Below, piece by piece: positions 37,669 to 44,706 of a stretch of DNA of 64,000 bases (its first letter is position 1; each line of letters opens with the position of its first letter). The position numbers and the translations under genes are program-made. The DNA lies in contig NZ_CP012602.1 of the NCBI RefSeq assembly GCF_001278805.1, forward strand, positions 1,642,001 through 1,706,000, in the 5' to 3' direction. The stretch comes from Bacillus sp. FJAT-18017 (lineage in GTDB: Bacteria > Bacillota > Bacilli > Bacillales > Cytobacillaceae). The notes under the pieces are model-generated. The model was given only the letters and a program-made list of their open reading frames with translations. It was not told where the DNA came from and made no database searches.

Positions 37669-37845
37669 ATGAAATGGCTGGTGCATCTCGTTTTTCTTGT
37701 TCTGTTGGGCCTTCTGACTTTTTTTGGGCTTGGCCCAGTGCTCATGGCAGATGGGGTATGGACGGAGAGGCTGGCAACTGCCTTGATCGTGTTGGCTTTA
37801 TACGTACTGCTTGGTTTTTTATATAAGCGGTTTGGATTTAAATAA
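37669..37845 (+). CDS. 58-residue two-pass membrane protein
   Basis: A small protein with two hydrophobic segments (about residues 3-24 and 34-53) around a GLGPVLMADG loop, ending in basic YKRFGFK. GAAAGGAGTGATG gives a strong ribosome binding site for ATG 37669. It is longer than chance would give with such a regular topology, and I recall similar small membrane proteins next to tyrS/rpsD in bacilli. Function unknown. Confidence 0.7.
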   Translation: MKWLVHLVFLVLLGLLTFFGLGPVLMADGVWTERLATALIVLALYVLLGFLYKRFGFK

Positions 37846-38050
37846 AAGGCTCTATTATATTTGAATGTTGATTTTCATTGGGTTTGAAAAATAAGCGGAG
37901 TTTTTCCGTCTGTTTTATCCAAATCGTTGGATTCTTAAGCGGAATATTCCGCTTAAATCTGCTGTTTAAGCATCGACTTTTTACATTAGACGGAAATTCT
38001 CCTCCTATGAATTGCACGAAAATCAACAATGATTAATAACAGAGCCAAAT
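37846..38050. other. Gap holding a nested inverted-repeat element
   Basis: No coding pattern. 37866-38028 forms nested inverted repeats described as a separate feature. Confidence 0.6.
37866..38028. repeat. 163-bp nested inverted-repeat element
   Basis: Outer arms TGTTGATTTTC (37866-37876) and GAAAATCAACA (38018-38028) are perfect. Middle arms GGAGTTTTTCCGTCT (37897-37911) and AGACGGAAATTCTCC (37988-38002) pair with two mismatches. Inside lie ATCCAA/TTGGAT (37917-37932) and a 22-bp perfect palindrome (37935-37956). It has no open frame. Confidence 0.75.
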
Positions 38051-38088
38051 AAAAAAAGACCCGGTCCAATGGTTGGACCGGGTCTTTA
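38051..38088 (-). terminator. Terminator of rpsD
   Basis: On the minus strand AAAGACCCGGTCCAA pairs with TTGGACCGGGTCTTT, followed by a run of T. Confidence 0.9.
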
Positions 38089-38106
38089 TCGGCTGTTGCC
38101 GGATTA

Positions 38107-38709
38107 TTAACGGCTGTAGAACTCAACGATAAGAGTTTCGTTGATTTCAGCAGGAAGTTCAGAACGCTCTGGTAGGCGAGTGAATGTTCCTTCAAGCTTG
38201 TCAGCATCGAAAGTCAGGTAATCTGGAACAAAGCTGTTCACATCAAGAGATTCCTTTACAACATCAAGGTTGCGGGACTTTTCACGAAGGCTGATTGTTT
38301 GGCCAGGAGCAACGCGGTATGATGGAATATCAACGCGTGAACCATCAACAAGGATGTGGCCGTGGTTTACCAACTGGCGAGCTGCACGGCGAGTGCGAGC
38401 AAGACCAAGGCGGTAAACAAGGTTATCAAGGCGAGATTCAAGAAGAATCATGAAGTTTTCGCCGTGTACGCCCGCCATTTTGCCTGCTTTGACAAACAGT
38501 GTGCGGAACTGGCGCTCGTTCACTCCGTACATGTGACGGAGCTTTTGCTTTTCTTGCAACTGCAATCCGTATTCGGAAATTTTCTTGCGTTGGTTTGGAC
38601 CATGAGGGCCTGGAGCGTAAGGACGCTTTTCAATTTCTTTTCCTGTACCGCTTAGGGAAATTCCAAGGCGGCGGGAAATTTTCCAGCTTGGGCCGGTATA
38701 ACGAGCCAT
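38107..38709 (-). CDS. rpsD: 30S ribosomal protein S4
   Basis: Primary 16S rRNA-binding protein that starts assembly of the 30S body. The 200-residue protein has the N-terminal [16 protein letters not shown] and an S4 domain (about residues 90-150: [29 protein letters not shown]). The start is ATG 38709 after GGAGGAG; the open frame upstream to 38793 runs through the leader and is not real. Transcribed alone behind a leader of about 210 nt, where S4 is expected to repress its own translation or transcription. Confidence 0.97.
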   Translation of the reverse strand: MARYTGPSWKISRRLGISLSGTGKEIEKRPYAPGPHGPNQRKKISEYGLQLQEKQKLRHMYGVNERQFRTLFVKAGKMAGVHGENFMILLESRLDNLVYRLGLARTRRAARQLVNHGHILVDGSRVDIPSYRVAPGQTISLREKSRNLDVVKESLDVNSFVPDYLTFDADKLEGTFTRLPERSELPAEINETLIVEFYSR

Positions 38710-38922
38710 GAGAGACTCCTCCTTGTGTGTTTTTATTTTGGTAAAATAAAAACCGTATGAATCATCAGTATGGGCCATTTTGTTTTCATGCACCTTCGCC
38801 CCAGCAGCATAGGGTTACAAGATGCACCATCACTTATTGCCATGGGCACATTGATGCGTCCGCTTAAGTGAGGAACAAAATGCGAGCCATAAAGGGTTCA
38901 TTCAGGCTGCAATATTTTACAC
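38710..38922 (-). promoter_or_regulatory. rpsD leader RNA (S4 autoregulatory leader candidate)
   Basis: About 213 nt of untranslated RNA between the predicted transcription start and the S4 ribosome binding site. Autoregulation of rpsD by S4 binding its own leader is established in B. subtilis. The length and position fit, but I have not matched the pseudoknot base by base. Confidence 0.6.
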
Positions 38923-38929
38923 AAAGACT

Positions 38930-38959
38930 ATTATATTACTTTTGTTAACTATTAGTCAA
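38930..38959 (-). promoter_or_regulatory. SigA-type promoter of rpsD
   Basis: On the minus strand TTGACT, 18 bases, perfect TATAAT. Confidence 0.75.
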
Positions 38960-39016
38960 GGGGATTTTCGCTACACCGTTGGTTTCGGTTAGAGCTCCAT
39001 TTTAATAATGAGCTTC

Positions 39017-39144
39017 TTGACGACCCTGTGGACCGAAAAAAGTAGGTCCGGTCGTCAATACAACTCCTTGACGACCCTATGAGTAAAAAAAGTGGTGTCC
39101 GGTCGTCAATACAACTCCTTGACGACCCTGCGAGTAAAAAAAAA
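39017..39144. repeat. Tandem hairpin array 1, left part
   Basis: Units of 42 bp with ends TTGACGACC and GGTCGTCAA, an A-rich loop and a 9-bp linker TACAACTCC; period 51 bp. Left ends at 39017, 39068 and 39119. The third unit is cut by the IS256-family element in its A-run; its right half resumes at 40526. Confidence 0.9.
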
Positions 39145-39200
39145 GAGTCAAGTCCACTATCTTGTGTAAATTCCTATACAATGGTATATCAGCTTATTTT

Positions 39201-39246
39201 ATTTTTGGTGGAATGAAGGGGGTACCCCCTTCATTCCACCAAAAAT
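39201..39246. terminator. 46-bp perfect palindrome at the 3' end of the transposase gene
   Basis: A perfect palindrome centred on GGGGGTACCCCC with ATTTTTGGTGG / CCACCAAAAAT at the ends, 15 bp after the transposase stop. It can act as a terminator both for the transposase and against transcription entering the element from outside. Confidence 0.8.
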
Positions 39247-39260
39247 TTCGCGCTTCGCGT

Positions 39261-40430
39261 CTATTTTTTAAAAAGGATCTTTTTCCTTTCTTGTTCTTCC
39301 GTATAGTCAATCAGGATTGCGCCAATCATTCGAAATGCAGATTGGGTATTGGGGAAAATTCGGATTGACCTTTCCCTTCTACGGACTTCCTGATTCAACC
39401 GTTCCAGCGAATTTGTACTTCGGATATATGGGTGGTACTTGGCAGGTTCGTTAAGGAACTGAATGGCATCCTCGAAGCCTTCTTCCAATGTTCTCAGTGT
39501 ACGCTCAAGTTTAGGATTATCCCCAAACCGGTCTATAAATTCATCCTTAAACCGCCTAGCCTCATCCGCCTCAGCTACATCAAAGATCCTCTTAAGCCCG
39601 AATTTCACCTCATCCATTTCTTTTTTGGGCAGATTGGTGAAAATGTTTCTTTTGAAATGAACCAGGCAACGTTGCCAGATGGTTCCCACGAACTCTTTAG
39701 CTATGGCGGCTTTCAGGCCTTTGTGTGCGTCAGAAATAACTATTTTGGGGGATTGGAGTCCTCTTTCCTGAAGGTGCTGGAAAAAACTCTGCCATGCTTC
39801 AAAACTCTCGGAGTGGGCCACTTTTAAGCCTAAGACATCCCGGTGATTGCCTTCATCAATCGCTGTCGCGATATAAACGGCTTTGGAGACCACGCGGTTA
39901 TGTTCCCTTACCTTGATATACATCGCATCTGCAAAAATATAAGGATAATATTTAGTGTTAAGAGGCCGGCTGGCCCATTGGCTCACCACCGGGTCAAGCA
40001 TTTCCGTCAGAGAAGAAACGAAGGATTTTGAAACACTCTCCCCGCATAATTGTTTGACAATATGCTTGACCTTTCGGGTGGATACGCCATTTACAACCAT
40101 TTCAAGCATAGAGAGGATAAACGCCTGGTCGCATCTTGAATACCTTTCAAAAACGGTTGTCGAAAAGTCTCCACCCCGTGTACGGGGCACCTTCAAGGTA
40201 ACTTTGCCGATACTGAGTAAAAGATCGCGTTCATAATAACCATTTCGGTAGTCGCGGCGAATTGAATTCCGCTCGTAGGCCCCAGCCTGGAGATACTCGT
40301 CCCGCTCCTTTTCCATTACGGCATTCAATACAAGGACAATGGACGCTTTCATCACAGTGTCGATGTTGGAAGCCATTACGGCTTCTTTTAAAACGTCGGT
40401 ATTTAGGTTAAACTGAATTTGGGTCATCAT
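39261..40430 (-). CDS. IS256/Mutator-family transposase
   Basis: A 389-residue DDE transposase of the mutator type. Family marks: YRNGYYERDLLLSIGKVTLKVPR, an aspartate in YIFADAMYIKVRE, HRDVLGLKVAHSES, VISDAHKGL, CLVHFKRNIF, and the last glutamate region YIRSTNSLERLNQEVRRRE. No stop or frameshift, so it should be functional. The start is ATG 40430, 5 bases after GGAGG on the minus strand; the in-frame GTG at 40442 overlaps that site. Confidence 0.95.
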   Translation of the reverse strand: MMTQIQFNLNTDVLKEAVMASNIDTVMKASIVLVLNAVMEKERDEYLQAGAYERNSIRRDYRNGYYERDLLLSIGKVTLKVPRTRGGDFSTTVFERYSRCDQAFILSMLEMVVNGVSTRKVKHIVKQLCGESVSKSFVSSLTEMLDPVVSQWASRPLNTKYYPYIFADAMYIKVREHNRVVSKAVYIATAIDEGNHRDVLGLKVAHSESFEAWQSFFQHLQERGLQSPKIVISDAHKGLKAAIAKEFVGTIWQRCLVHFKRNIFTNLPKKEMDEVKFGLKRIFDVAEADEARRFKDEFIDRFGDNPKLERTLRTLEEGFEDAIQFLNEPAKYHPYIRSTNSLERLNQEVRRRERSIRIFPNTQSAFRMIGAILIDYTEEQERKKILFKK

Positions 40431-40525
40431 TAATTCCTCCACATTGTTTTCGTCGCTGATAACATTGTTGACAAAAGGAATTAATTTGACCCTTTTTCTT
40501 TTTACACAATTATATGGACTTTATC

Positions 40526-40751
40526 AAAAAAAGTGGTGTCCGGTCGTCAATACAACTCCTTGACGACCCTGTGAGCCAGAAAAAGCGGTGTCCGGTCGTC
40601 AATACAACTTCTTGACGACCCTGTAAGCAAAAAAAGTTTTGTCCGGTCGTCAATATAACTTCTTGACGATCCTGTGAGTAAAAAAAGTGTCTGGTCATCA
40701 ATATAACATCCTGGCGATTCTATGAGCTAGAAAACCTGATTGGGTCTTCAA
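40526..40751. repeat. Tandem hairpin array 1, right part
   Basis: Right half of unit 3, then units at 40560-40602, 40612-40653, 40663-40701 (one mismatch per arm) and a decayed unit ending at 40751. The arms degrade away from the insertion. An open frame here on the minus strand is only the repeat read as a 17-residue pattern and has no ribosome binding site. Confidence 0.88.
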
Positions 40752-40783
40752 TAGATTTAAAGAAGCAAAAACCTAAAAATTTG

Positions 40784-41686
40784 CTACTCAAAATAAGACC
40801 ATCTACTTAATTTAACCATTTTTAAATTTCTTTCGAGAATCCCCTTTATCCATTTCATGGACAATATCCCGCACCACTTATGCATTACGATGGTTGTAAT
40901 CTTCTCATCCGGAAATAGAAGCTTAAACTCCTCCACGTGGCGCATAACAGCATCCTCAACATTCTCAGCATGGGCGCATTTTTTGCATATTAATTTCTTC
41001 CCCTCCACGTAAACATCAAATGAATCACACGTTTTGCAAACCATTCCGGGTCGAACCTGTTCAAATGTATAAGCGGGGAGCTGTTCAAAAGGGGATTTTT
41101 GCATATGCATTGAGTTTAGCTTATCTGCGAGTAACGAATGGTAACCGCTGAGCTTGCCAGTGTTTGTATCAAGTTTTTTAAGATGACGGTTGAGATGGGT
41201 GGGAAGAATGATGGGCTTATCGAGAGGTGCATTGTATAAGGTGAATTCGGGGTTGATGAAGACAACAGAGCTGTCCACTTGCATATTGAAGCCTATGCTT
41301 TTCAAGAGCTGCCTTATTAGGGTCTCGCACCTGCTTAATTGAAGCAGGGGATCAGAAACTTCCGTATGCGGCTTTATAAATAATTTTTCGTCTTGATAAA
41401 AAAATTCTCCTTCAAAATTCTTCACCTCAAAGATGATAATCCCGTTTGGAAAAATAATCAATGTGTCGATTTGAAATGTCCTGCCGTTAAACTGCAGTAA
41501 TAAATCATTCAAAATAATACAGTCGCAGGTAAGCAATTCGGTTCGCTCATCAAACATCAACTCTCCTTCATAGCCCTTCTTCAGGTTGATATATTGGTGT
41601 TTGAAGTCTTCTGGCAATTCCATCCGTCTGTCCAAATAGCGGAGGATTCGCAGTTCTCTTGATTCGATCCTTGCTTTTTTTATCAT
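40784..41686 (-). CDS. NERD-domain protein with a C4 zinc-finger-like motif
   Basis: A 300-residue protein with an N-terminal NERD (nuclease-related) domain, about residues 25-150: ELLTCDCIILNDLLLQF and IFPNGIIIFEVKNFEGEFF. The FEVKNFEG segment carries the Glu-x-Lys of the PD-(D/E)XK fold. Near residue 215 a CKTCDSFDVYVEGKKLICKKC stretch (two CxxC pairs) suggests a zinc ribbon. Start ATG 41686 after AAGGGAGTG. NERD proteins occur widely in bacilli; the function is not established, but DNA processing is the usual guess. It stands next to the IS-bearing array. Confidence 0.82.
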   Translation of the reverse strand: MIKKARIESRELRILRYLDRRMELPEDFKHQYINLKKGYEGELMFDERTELLTCDCIILNDLLLQFNGRTFQIDTLIIFPNGIIIFEVKNFEGEFFYQDEKLFIKPHTEVSDPLLQLSRCETLIRQLLKSIGFNMQVDSSVVFINPEFTLYNAPLDKPIILPTHLNRHLKKLDTNTGKLSGYHSLLADKLNSMHMQKSPFEQLPAYTFEQVRPGMVCKTCDSFDVYVEGKKLICKKCAHAENVEDAVMRHVEEFKLLFPDEKITTIVMHKWCGILSMKWIKGILERNLKMVKLSRWSYFE

Positions 41687-41867
41687 GGGACACTCCCTTT
41701 TCAATAGAAAAATTAGTACAAGTCTATTATAAAAAAACCTACCTCATTATCCCAGTACTCATAGTAAATAATTTTGTACGCATGTTTTTGCTTTCAAAAT
41801 TGGAGGGGATATCATATGCTAGAAGCATAATATGTAAGCGTTTTCAAAGTTGAGGGGGGAGAAAAAC

Positions 41868-43052
41868 ATGGAAGAGAAAGAATTACAGCTTGAAACGAGG
41901 ATGATTCATTCAGGTTATGAGCCAAAGGACCATCATGGCAGCCTTGTGCCGCCACTTTTTCAGACTTCGACATTTGTTTTTGACAATGCAGCACAGGGAG
42001 AAAGGCGATTTGCGGGAAATGAGGATGGCTATATTTACACGCGATTGGGAAACCCAACCATTAGCATTCTTGAAAAAAGGATTGCGGAGCTTGAAGGAGC
42101 CGAAGCGGCACTGGCCTTTTCCTCCGGTATGGCTGCCGTATCTGCGATTCTCTTTTCTATTGTAAAATCGGGAGACCATATTTTGTGTTCTCCAGGAGTA
42201 TATGGCTGCACATTCGGCCTCTTGCAGCTCATGCAGGATCGGTTCGGAGTCACTCACAGCTTCTCACCTATGGATAATGCCAACCAAGTTGAACAAGCGA
42301 TTCAGCCGAATACAACCTGCATCTTTATAGAAACTCCTATCAATCCAACAATGAAGCTTGTTGATCTTGAGATGGTTGCCAACATTGCAAACGGCAAAGG
42401 GATTCCAGTTGTAGTTGACAATACATTTTCCTCGCCGTATCTGCAAAACCCGCTGGCGTTGGGTTGCGATGTAACGCTTCACAGTGCGACAAAATACATT
42501 TGTGGACATGGTGATGTTATTGCTGGTGTCGCAGCAGGCAAAGCTGATTTTATGAAAAGGGTAGCCATGGCGGCACAGAAGGATGTTGGAGGCGTCATGT
42601 CGCCGTTTGATGCATGGCTTTTGCTCAGGGGCATAAAGACTCTTGCTGTAAGGATGGACCGGCATTGTGAGAATACAGAGCATATTTTTGCTTTTTTGAA
42701 AAATCACCCTAAAGTTTCAAAGATTTTTTATCCGGGAGATCCGGAGCATGAAGATTACCATATTGCAAAAAAACAAATGAAGAAACCAGGTGCTCTCATT
42801 TCATTTGAAATTGAAGGAACAAAGGAGACAGCCCAAAGATTTCTTGATGAGCTGAAATTGATAAAAATTGCCGTCTCTTTAGGGGATGCCGAAACACTTG
42901 CACAGCATCCTGCAACAATGACTCATTCAGCAGTACCGGAGGATGAACGGTTAAGGATGGGGATCAGGGACAATCTGATAAGGCTATCCGTTGGGCTTGA
43001 AGCATGGGTTGATATCAAAAATGACCTTGAGCAGGCCCTGGAGAAACTATAA
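41868..43052 (+). CDS. megL: Methionine gamma-lyase (Cys/Met metabolism PLP enzyme)
   Basis: A 394-residue fold type I PLP enzyme. The PLP lysine is in SATKY (Lys209). Family marks: TRLGNPT, FSSGMAAVSA and DNTFSSPYLQNP. The YGCTF motif (Tyr112, Cys114) matches the Tyr/Cys pair that distinguishes methionine gamma-lyases from cystathionine gamma-synthases and lyases, so cleavage of methionine to methanethiol, 2-oxobutyrate and ammonia is likely. ATG 41868 follows GGGGGGAGAAAAAC. A related sulfur gene (free methionine sulfoxide reductase) is convergent downstream. Substrate specificity is inference. Confidence 0.82.
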   Translation: MEEKELQLETRMIHSGYEPKDHHGSLVPPLFQTSTFVFDNAAQGERRFAGNEDGYIYTRLGNPTISILEKRIAELEGAEAALAFSSGMAAVSAILFSIVKSGDHILCSPGVYGCTFGLLQLMQDRFGVTHSFSPMDNANQVEQAIQPNTTCIFIETPINPTMKLVDLEMVANIANGKGIPVVVDNTFSSPYLQNPLALGCDVTLHSATKYICGHGDVIAGVAAGKADFMKRVAMAAQKDVGGVMSPFDAWLLLRGIKTLAVRMDRHCENTEHIFAFLKNHPKVSKIFYPGDPEHEDYHIAKKQMKKPGALISFEIEGTKETAQRFLDELKLIKIAVSLGDAETLAQHPATMTHSAVPEDERLRMGIRDNLIRLSVGLEAWVDIKNDLEQALEKL

Positions 43053-43056
43053 GAAA

Positions 43057-43088
43057 AAAAGCCGGACAACTGATTGTCCCGGCTTTTC
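43057..43088. terminator. Bidirectional terminator between megL and ytsP
   Basis: AAAAGCCGGACAA pairs with TTGTCCCGGCTTTT (one bulged base), with A- and T-runs at the two sides. Confidence 0.82.
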
Positions 43089-43090
43089 TC

Positions 43091-43573
43091 CTATAGATAT
43101 TTTACTAATACAGCTACAAACTCTTCCAGCTTTTCCTGGTCGAGTGCATCGAATCTGTTTTTCTCTGGAGAATCAATGTCCAGAACACCTAGAAGCTGTC
43201 CATCCTTGACCAGTGGTACGACAATTTCCGATTGCGAGGCGGCATCGCAGGCAATGTGACCTGGGAACAAATGCACATCTTCCACCCGGACTGTTTCCAG
43301 TTTTGCTGCCGAGGTACCGCAAACCCCTTTGCCAAAAGGAATTCTTACGCAGGCAGGGAGCCCTTGAAATGGCCCGAGTACTAGTTCGCTATCCCCATCA
43401 ACCAGATAAAATCCGACCCAATTGATGCGGTCAAGGAATTGATTTAGAAGGGAGGAGGCATTGCTTAAATTGGCAATTGCGTTTTTCTCCCCTTCAAGCA
43501 AAGCTTGTAATTGCTTTATGACAAGGCTGTAATTTTCTTCTCGACTGCCTTTGTACATTTCGACATTAAACAT
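43091..43573 (-). CDS. ytsP: Free methionine-(R)-sulfoxide reductase, GAF domain (YtsP)
   Basis: A 160-residue GAF-fold enzyme that reduces free methionine-R-sulfoxide. The conserved cysteines are in GLPACVRIPFGKGVCG and HIACDAASQSEIV, the usual three-cysteine set of fRMsr, and LGVLDIDSP follows. The start is ATG 43573, about 7 bases after AAAGGGG; ATG 43579 is too close to the ribosome binding site. Neighbouring genes match B. subtilis ytsP-refZ order. Confidence 0.9.
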   Translation of the reverse strand: MFNVEMYKGSREENYSLVIKQLQALLEGEKNAIANLSNASSLLNQFLDRINWVGFYLVDGDSELVLGPFQGLPACVRIPFGKGVCGTSAAKLETVRVEDVHLFPGHIACDAASQSEIVVPLVKDGQLLGVLDIDSPEKNRFDALDQEKLEEFVAVLVKYL

Positions 43574-43734
43574 TCTCATTCCCCTTTCTTCGTAAAGCTA
43601 TTTAAACAATTTTATCAGATATTGTACATCTTGGGCAGAAACTGTCGATATTTTTTAAAAGGAAATTAAGAGGAAAGAGAGAAACTATACAAGAGTGTTC
43701 CTTTGTCAAAATCGGGGCACAGGGGAGGCTTGTG

Positions 43735-44358
43735 ATGAGGAAAAACAAAAAGGAAGCCATTGTTCTTGCCGCTGTGTCACTTTTTAATACAAAAGGATTT
43801 GCAGGTACATCAATTCGCGACATCGCAGCCAAGGCCGGTGTTAATCCGGCAAACATTGCGTATTATTTTGATAACAAACATGGGCTGCTGGAATACTGCT
43901 TAACTACTTATTTCGAACTATACCTTGCTCAAATTGAGGAGGCGATGTCCCTGCTCGATTTTGGCGCCAGTGTGTGCCTTAAAAAAGTAATGGAAAACCT
44001 GATGTATTTCCAATGTGCCAACACCCAGATGTCCCGCTTCATTGTAAGGGAAATGTCGCTTGATTCGCAGACAGTCAGGGAAATCATGTCTACGTATTAC
44101 CAAAAAGAAAAGTATTATTTTCAGGCAATTCTGGAACGGGGAATGAAGGATGGTGCTTTCCGGAAACTGGCGGTTCCTTATGCGATCATTCAAATAAAAG
44201 GGCTGTTGACGATGCCATTTTTAAATCCTCATTATATTACCGAAGTTCTCCATGTTTTTCCTCATGAACGTTATTTTGCAGACAAATACCTGGATCAGCT
44301 TTTCGATTGGGTGGATGGTTCTCTCCTCGTAACGGATCAAGCAACCATTGCAATTTAA
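43735..44358 (+). CDS. refZ: RefZ, TetR-family DNA-binding FtsZ regulator
   Basis: A 207-residue TetR-like protein. In B. subtilis RefZ (YttP) binds chromosomal sites near the origin and affects FtsZ-ring placement at sporulation. N-terminal helix-turn-helix: AAVSLFNTKGFAGTSIRDIAAKAGVNPANIAYYFDNKHGLLEY (about residues 11-53). The length equals B. subtilis RefZ, and the REIMSTYYQKEKYYFQ segment is nearly the same. ATG 43735 follows GGGGAGG at a 7-base spacing. Directly upstream of ezrA, another FtsZ regulator. Confidence 0.9.
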   Translation: MRKNKKEAIVLAAVSLFNTKGFAGTSIRDIAAKAGVNPANIAYYFDNKHGLLEYCLTTYFELYLAQIEEAMSLLDFGASVCLKKVMENLMYFQCANTQMSRFIVREMSLDSQTVREIMSTYYQKEKYYFQAILERGMKDGAFRKLAVPYAIIQIKGLLTMPFLNPHYITEVLHVFPHERYFADKYLDQLFDWVDGSLLVTDQATIAI

Positions 44359-44370
44359 TATAGAATTAGC

Positions 44371-44403
44371 AAACATCCGGGAAATTTTCCCGGATGTTTT
44401 TTG
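44371..44403 (+). terminator. Terminator of refZ
   Basis: AACATCCGGGAAA pairs with TTTCCCGGATGTT, followed by TTTTTG. Confidence 0.9.
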
Positions 44404-44706
44404 TTAGGTCGGCTTTAAGTTGTATTTCCACCCGCAAGAACAGAAAACATCATATATTTGCCTTGTAAATCATTTGCATTTCCATCGTCAATGTAGTTGA
44501 ATGAACATAGCTCTTAATGAGCGCATTTTAGCCATAAGAGGCGAAAATGCGCTTTTTCAACTAAAAAAGCCAAGTTTTTTGAAAAAAAATGAAATTCCAC
44601 GTCAAAAAATGTCGCTTCCATGGTATCATAAAGGCATTAAATTACGTATAATTGCACTTTTACATAAGTAAGTATCTGTCTTTGATTGATGAAACAGGGG
44701 GATATT
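44404..44706. other. Gap between refZ and ezrA
   Basis: No gene over 30 codons with a ribosome binding site. It holds a second terminator-like hairpin (44519-44560) and an AT-rich stretch where the ezrA promoter must lie. Confidence 0.5.
44519..44560 (+). terminator. Terminator-like hairpin upstream of ezrA
   Basis: GCGCATTTTAGCC pairs with GGCGAAAATGCGC (one mismatch), followed by TTTTTC. It is 115 bp beyond the refZ terminator with no gene between, so it could end a short RNA or act as a leader attenuator for ezrA. Confidence 0.65.

Larger units (their letters stand above)
39145..40525 (-). mobile_element. Intact IS256-family insertion sequence
   Basis: About 1381 bp with one transposase gene. 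The ends are imperfect inverted repeats: left GAGTCAAGTCCACTATCTTG and right (reverse complement) GATAAAGTCCATATAATTG, both followed by TGTAAA. It sits in the A-run of an array unit, so any 8-9 bp target duplication is hidden in poly-A (9 A on the left, 7 on the right). End positions are uncertain by a few bases. Confidence 0.88.

Noticed and set aside
40510..40701. Minus-strand frame with a 17-residue repeat in the hairpin array
   Set aside because: The period of 51 bp is a multiple of three, so any array of this kind stays open; no ribosome binding site, and the IS would cut it.
39017..40751. CRISPR array
   Set aside because: Units are inverted-repeat hairpins with nearly identical loops and 9-bp conserved linkers; there are no unique spacers and no cas genes.
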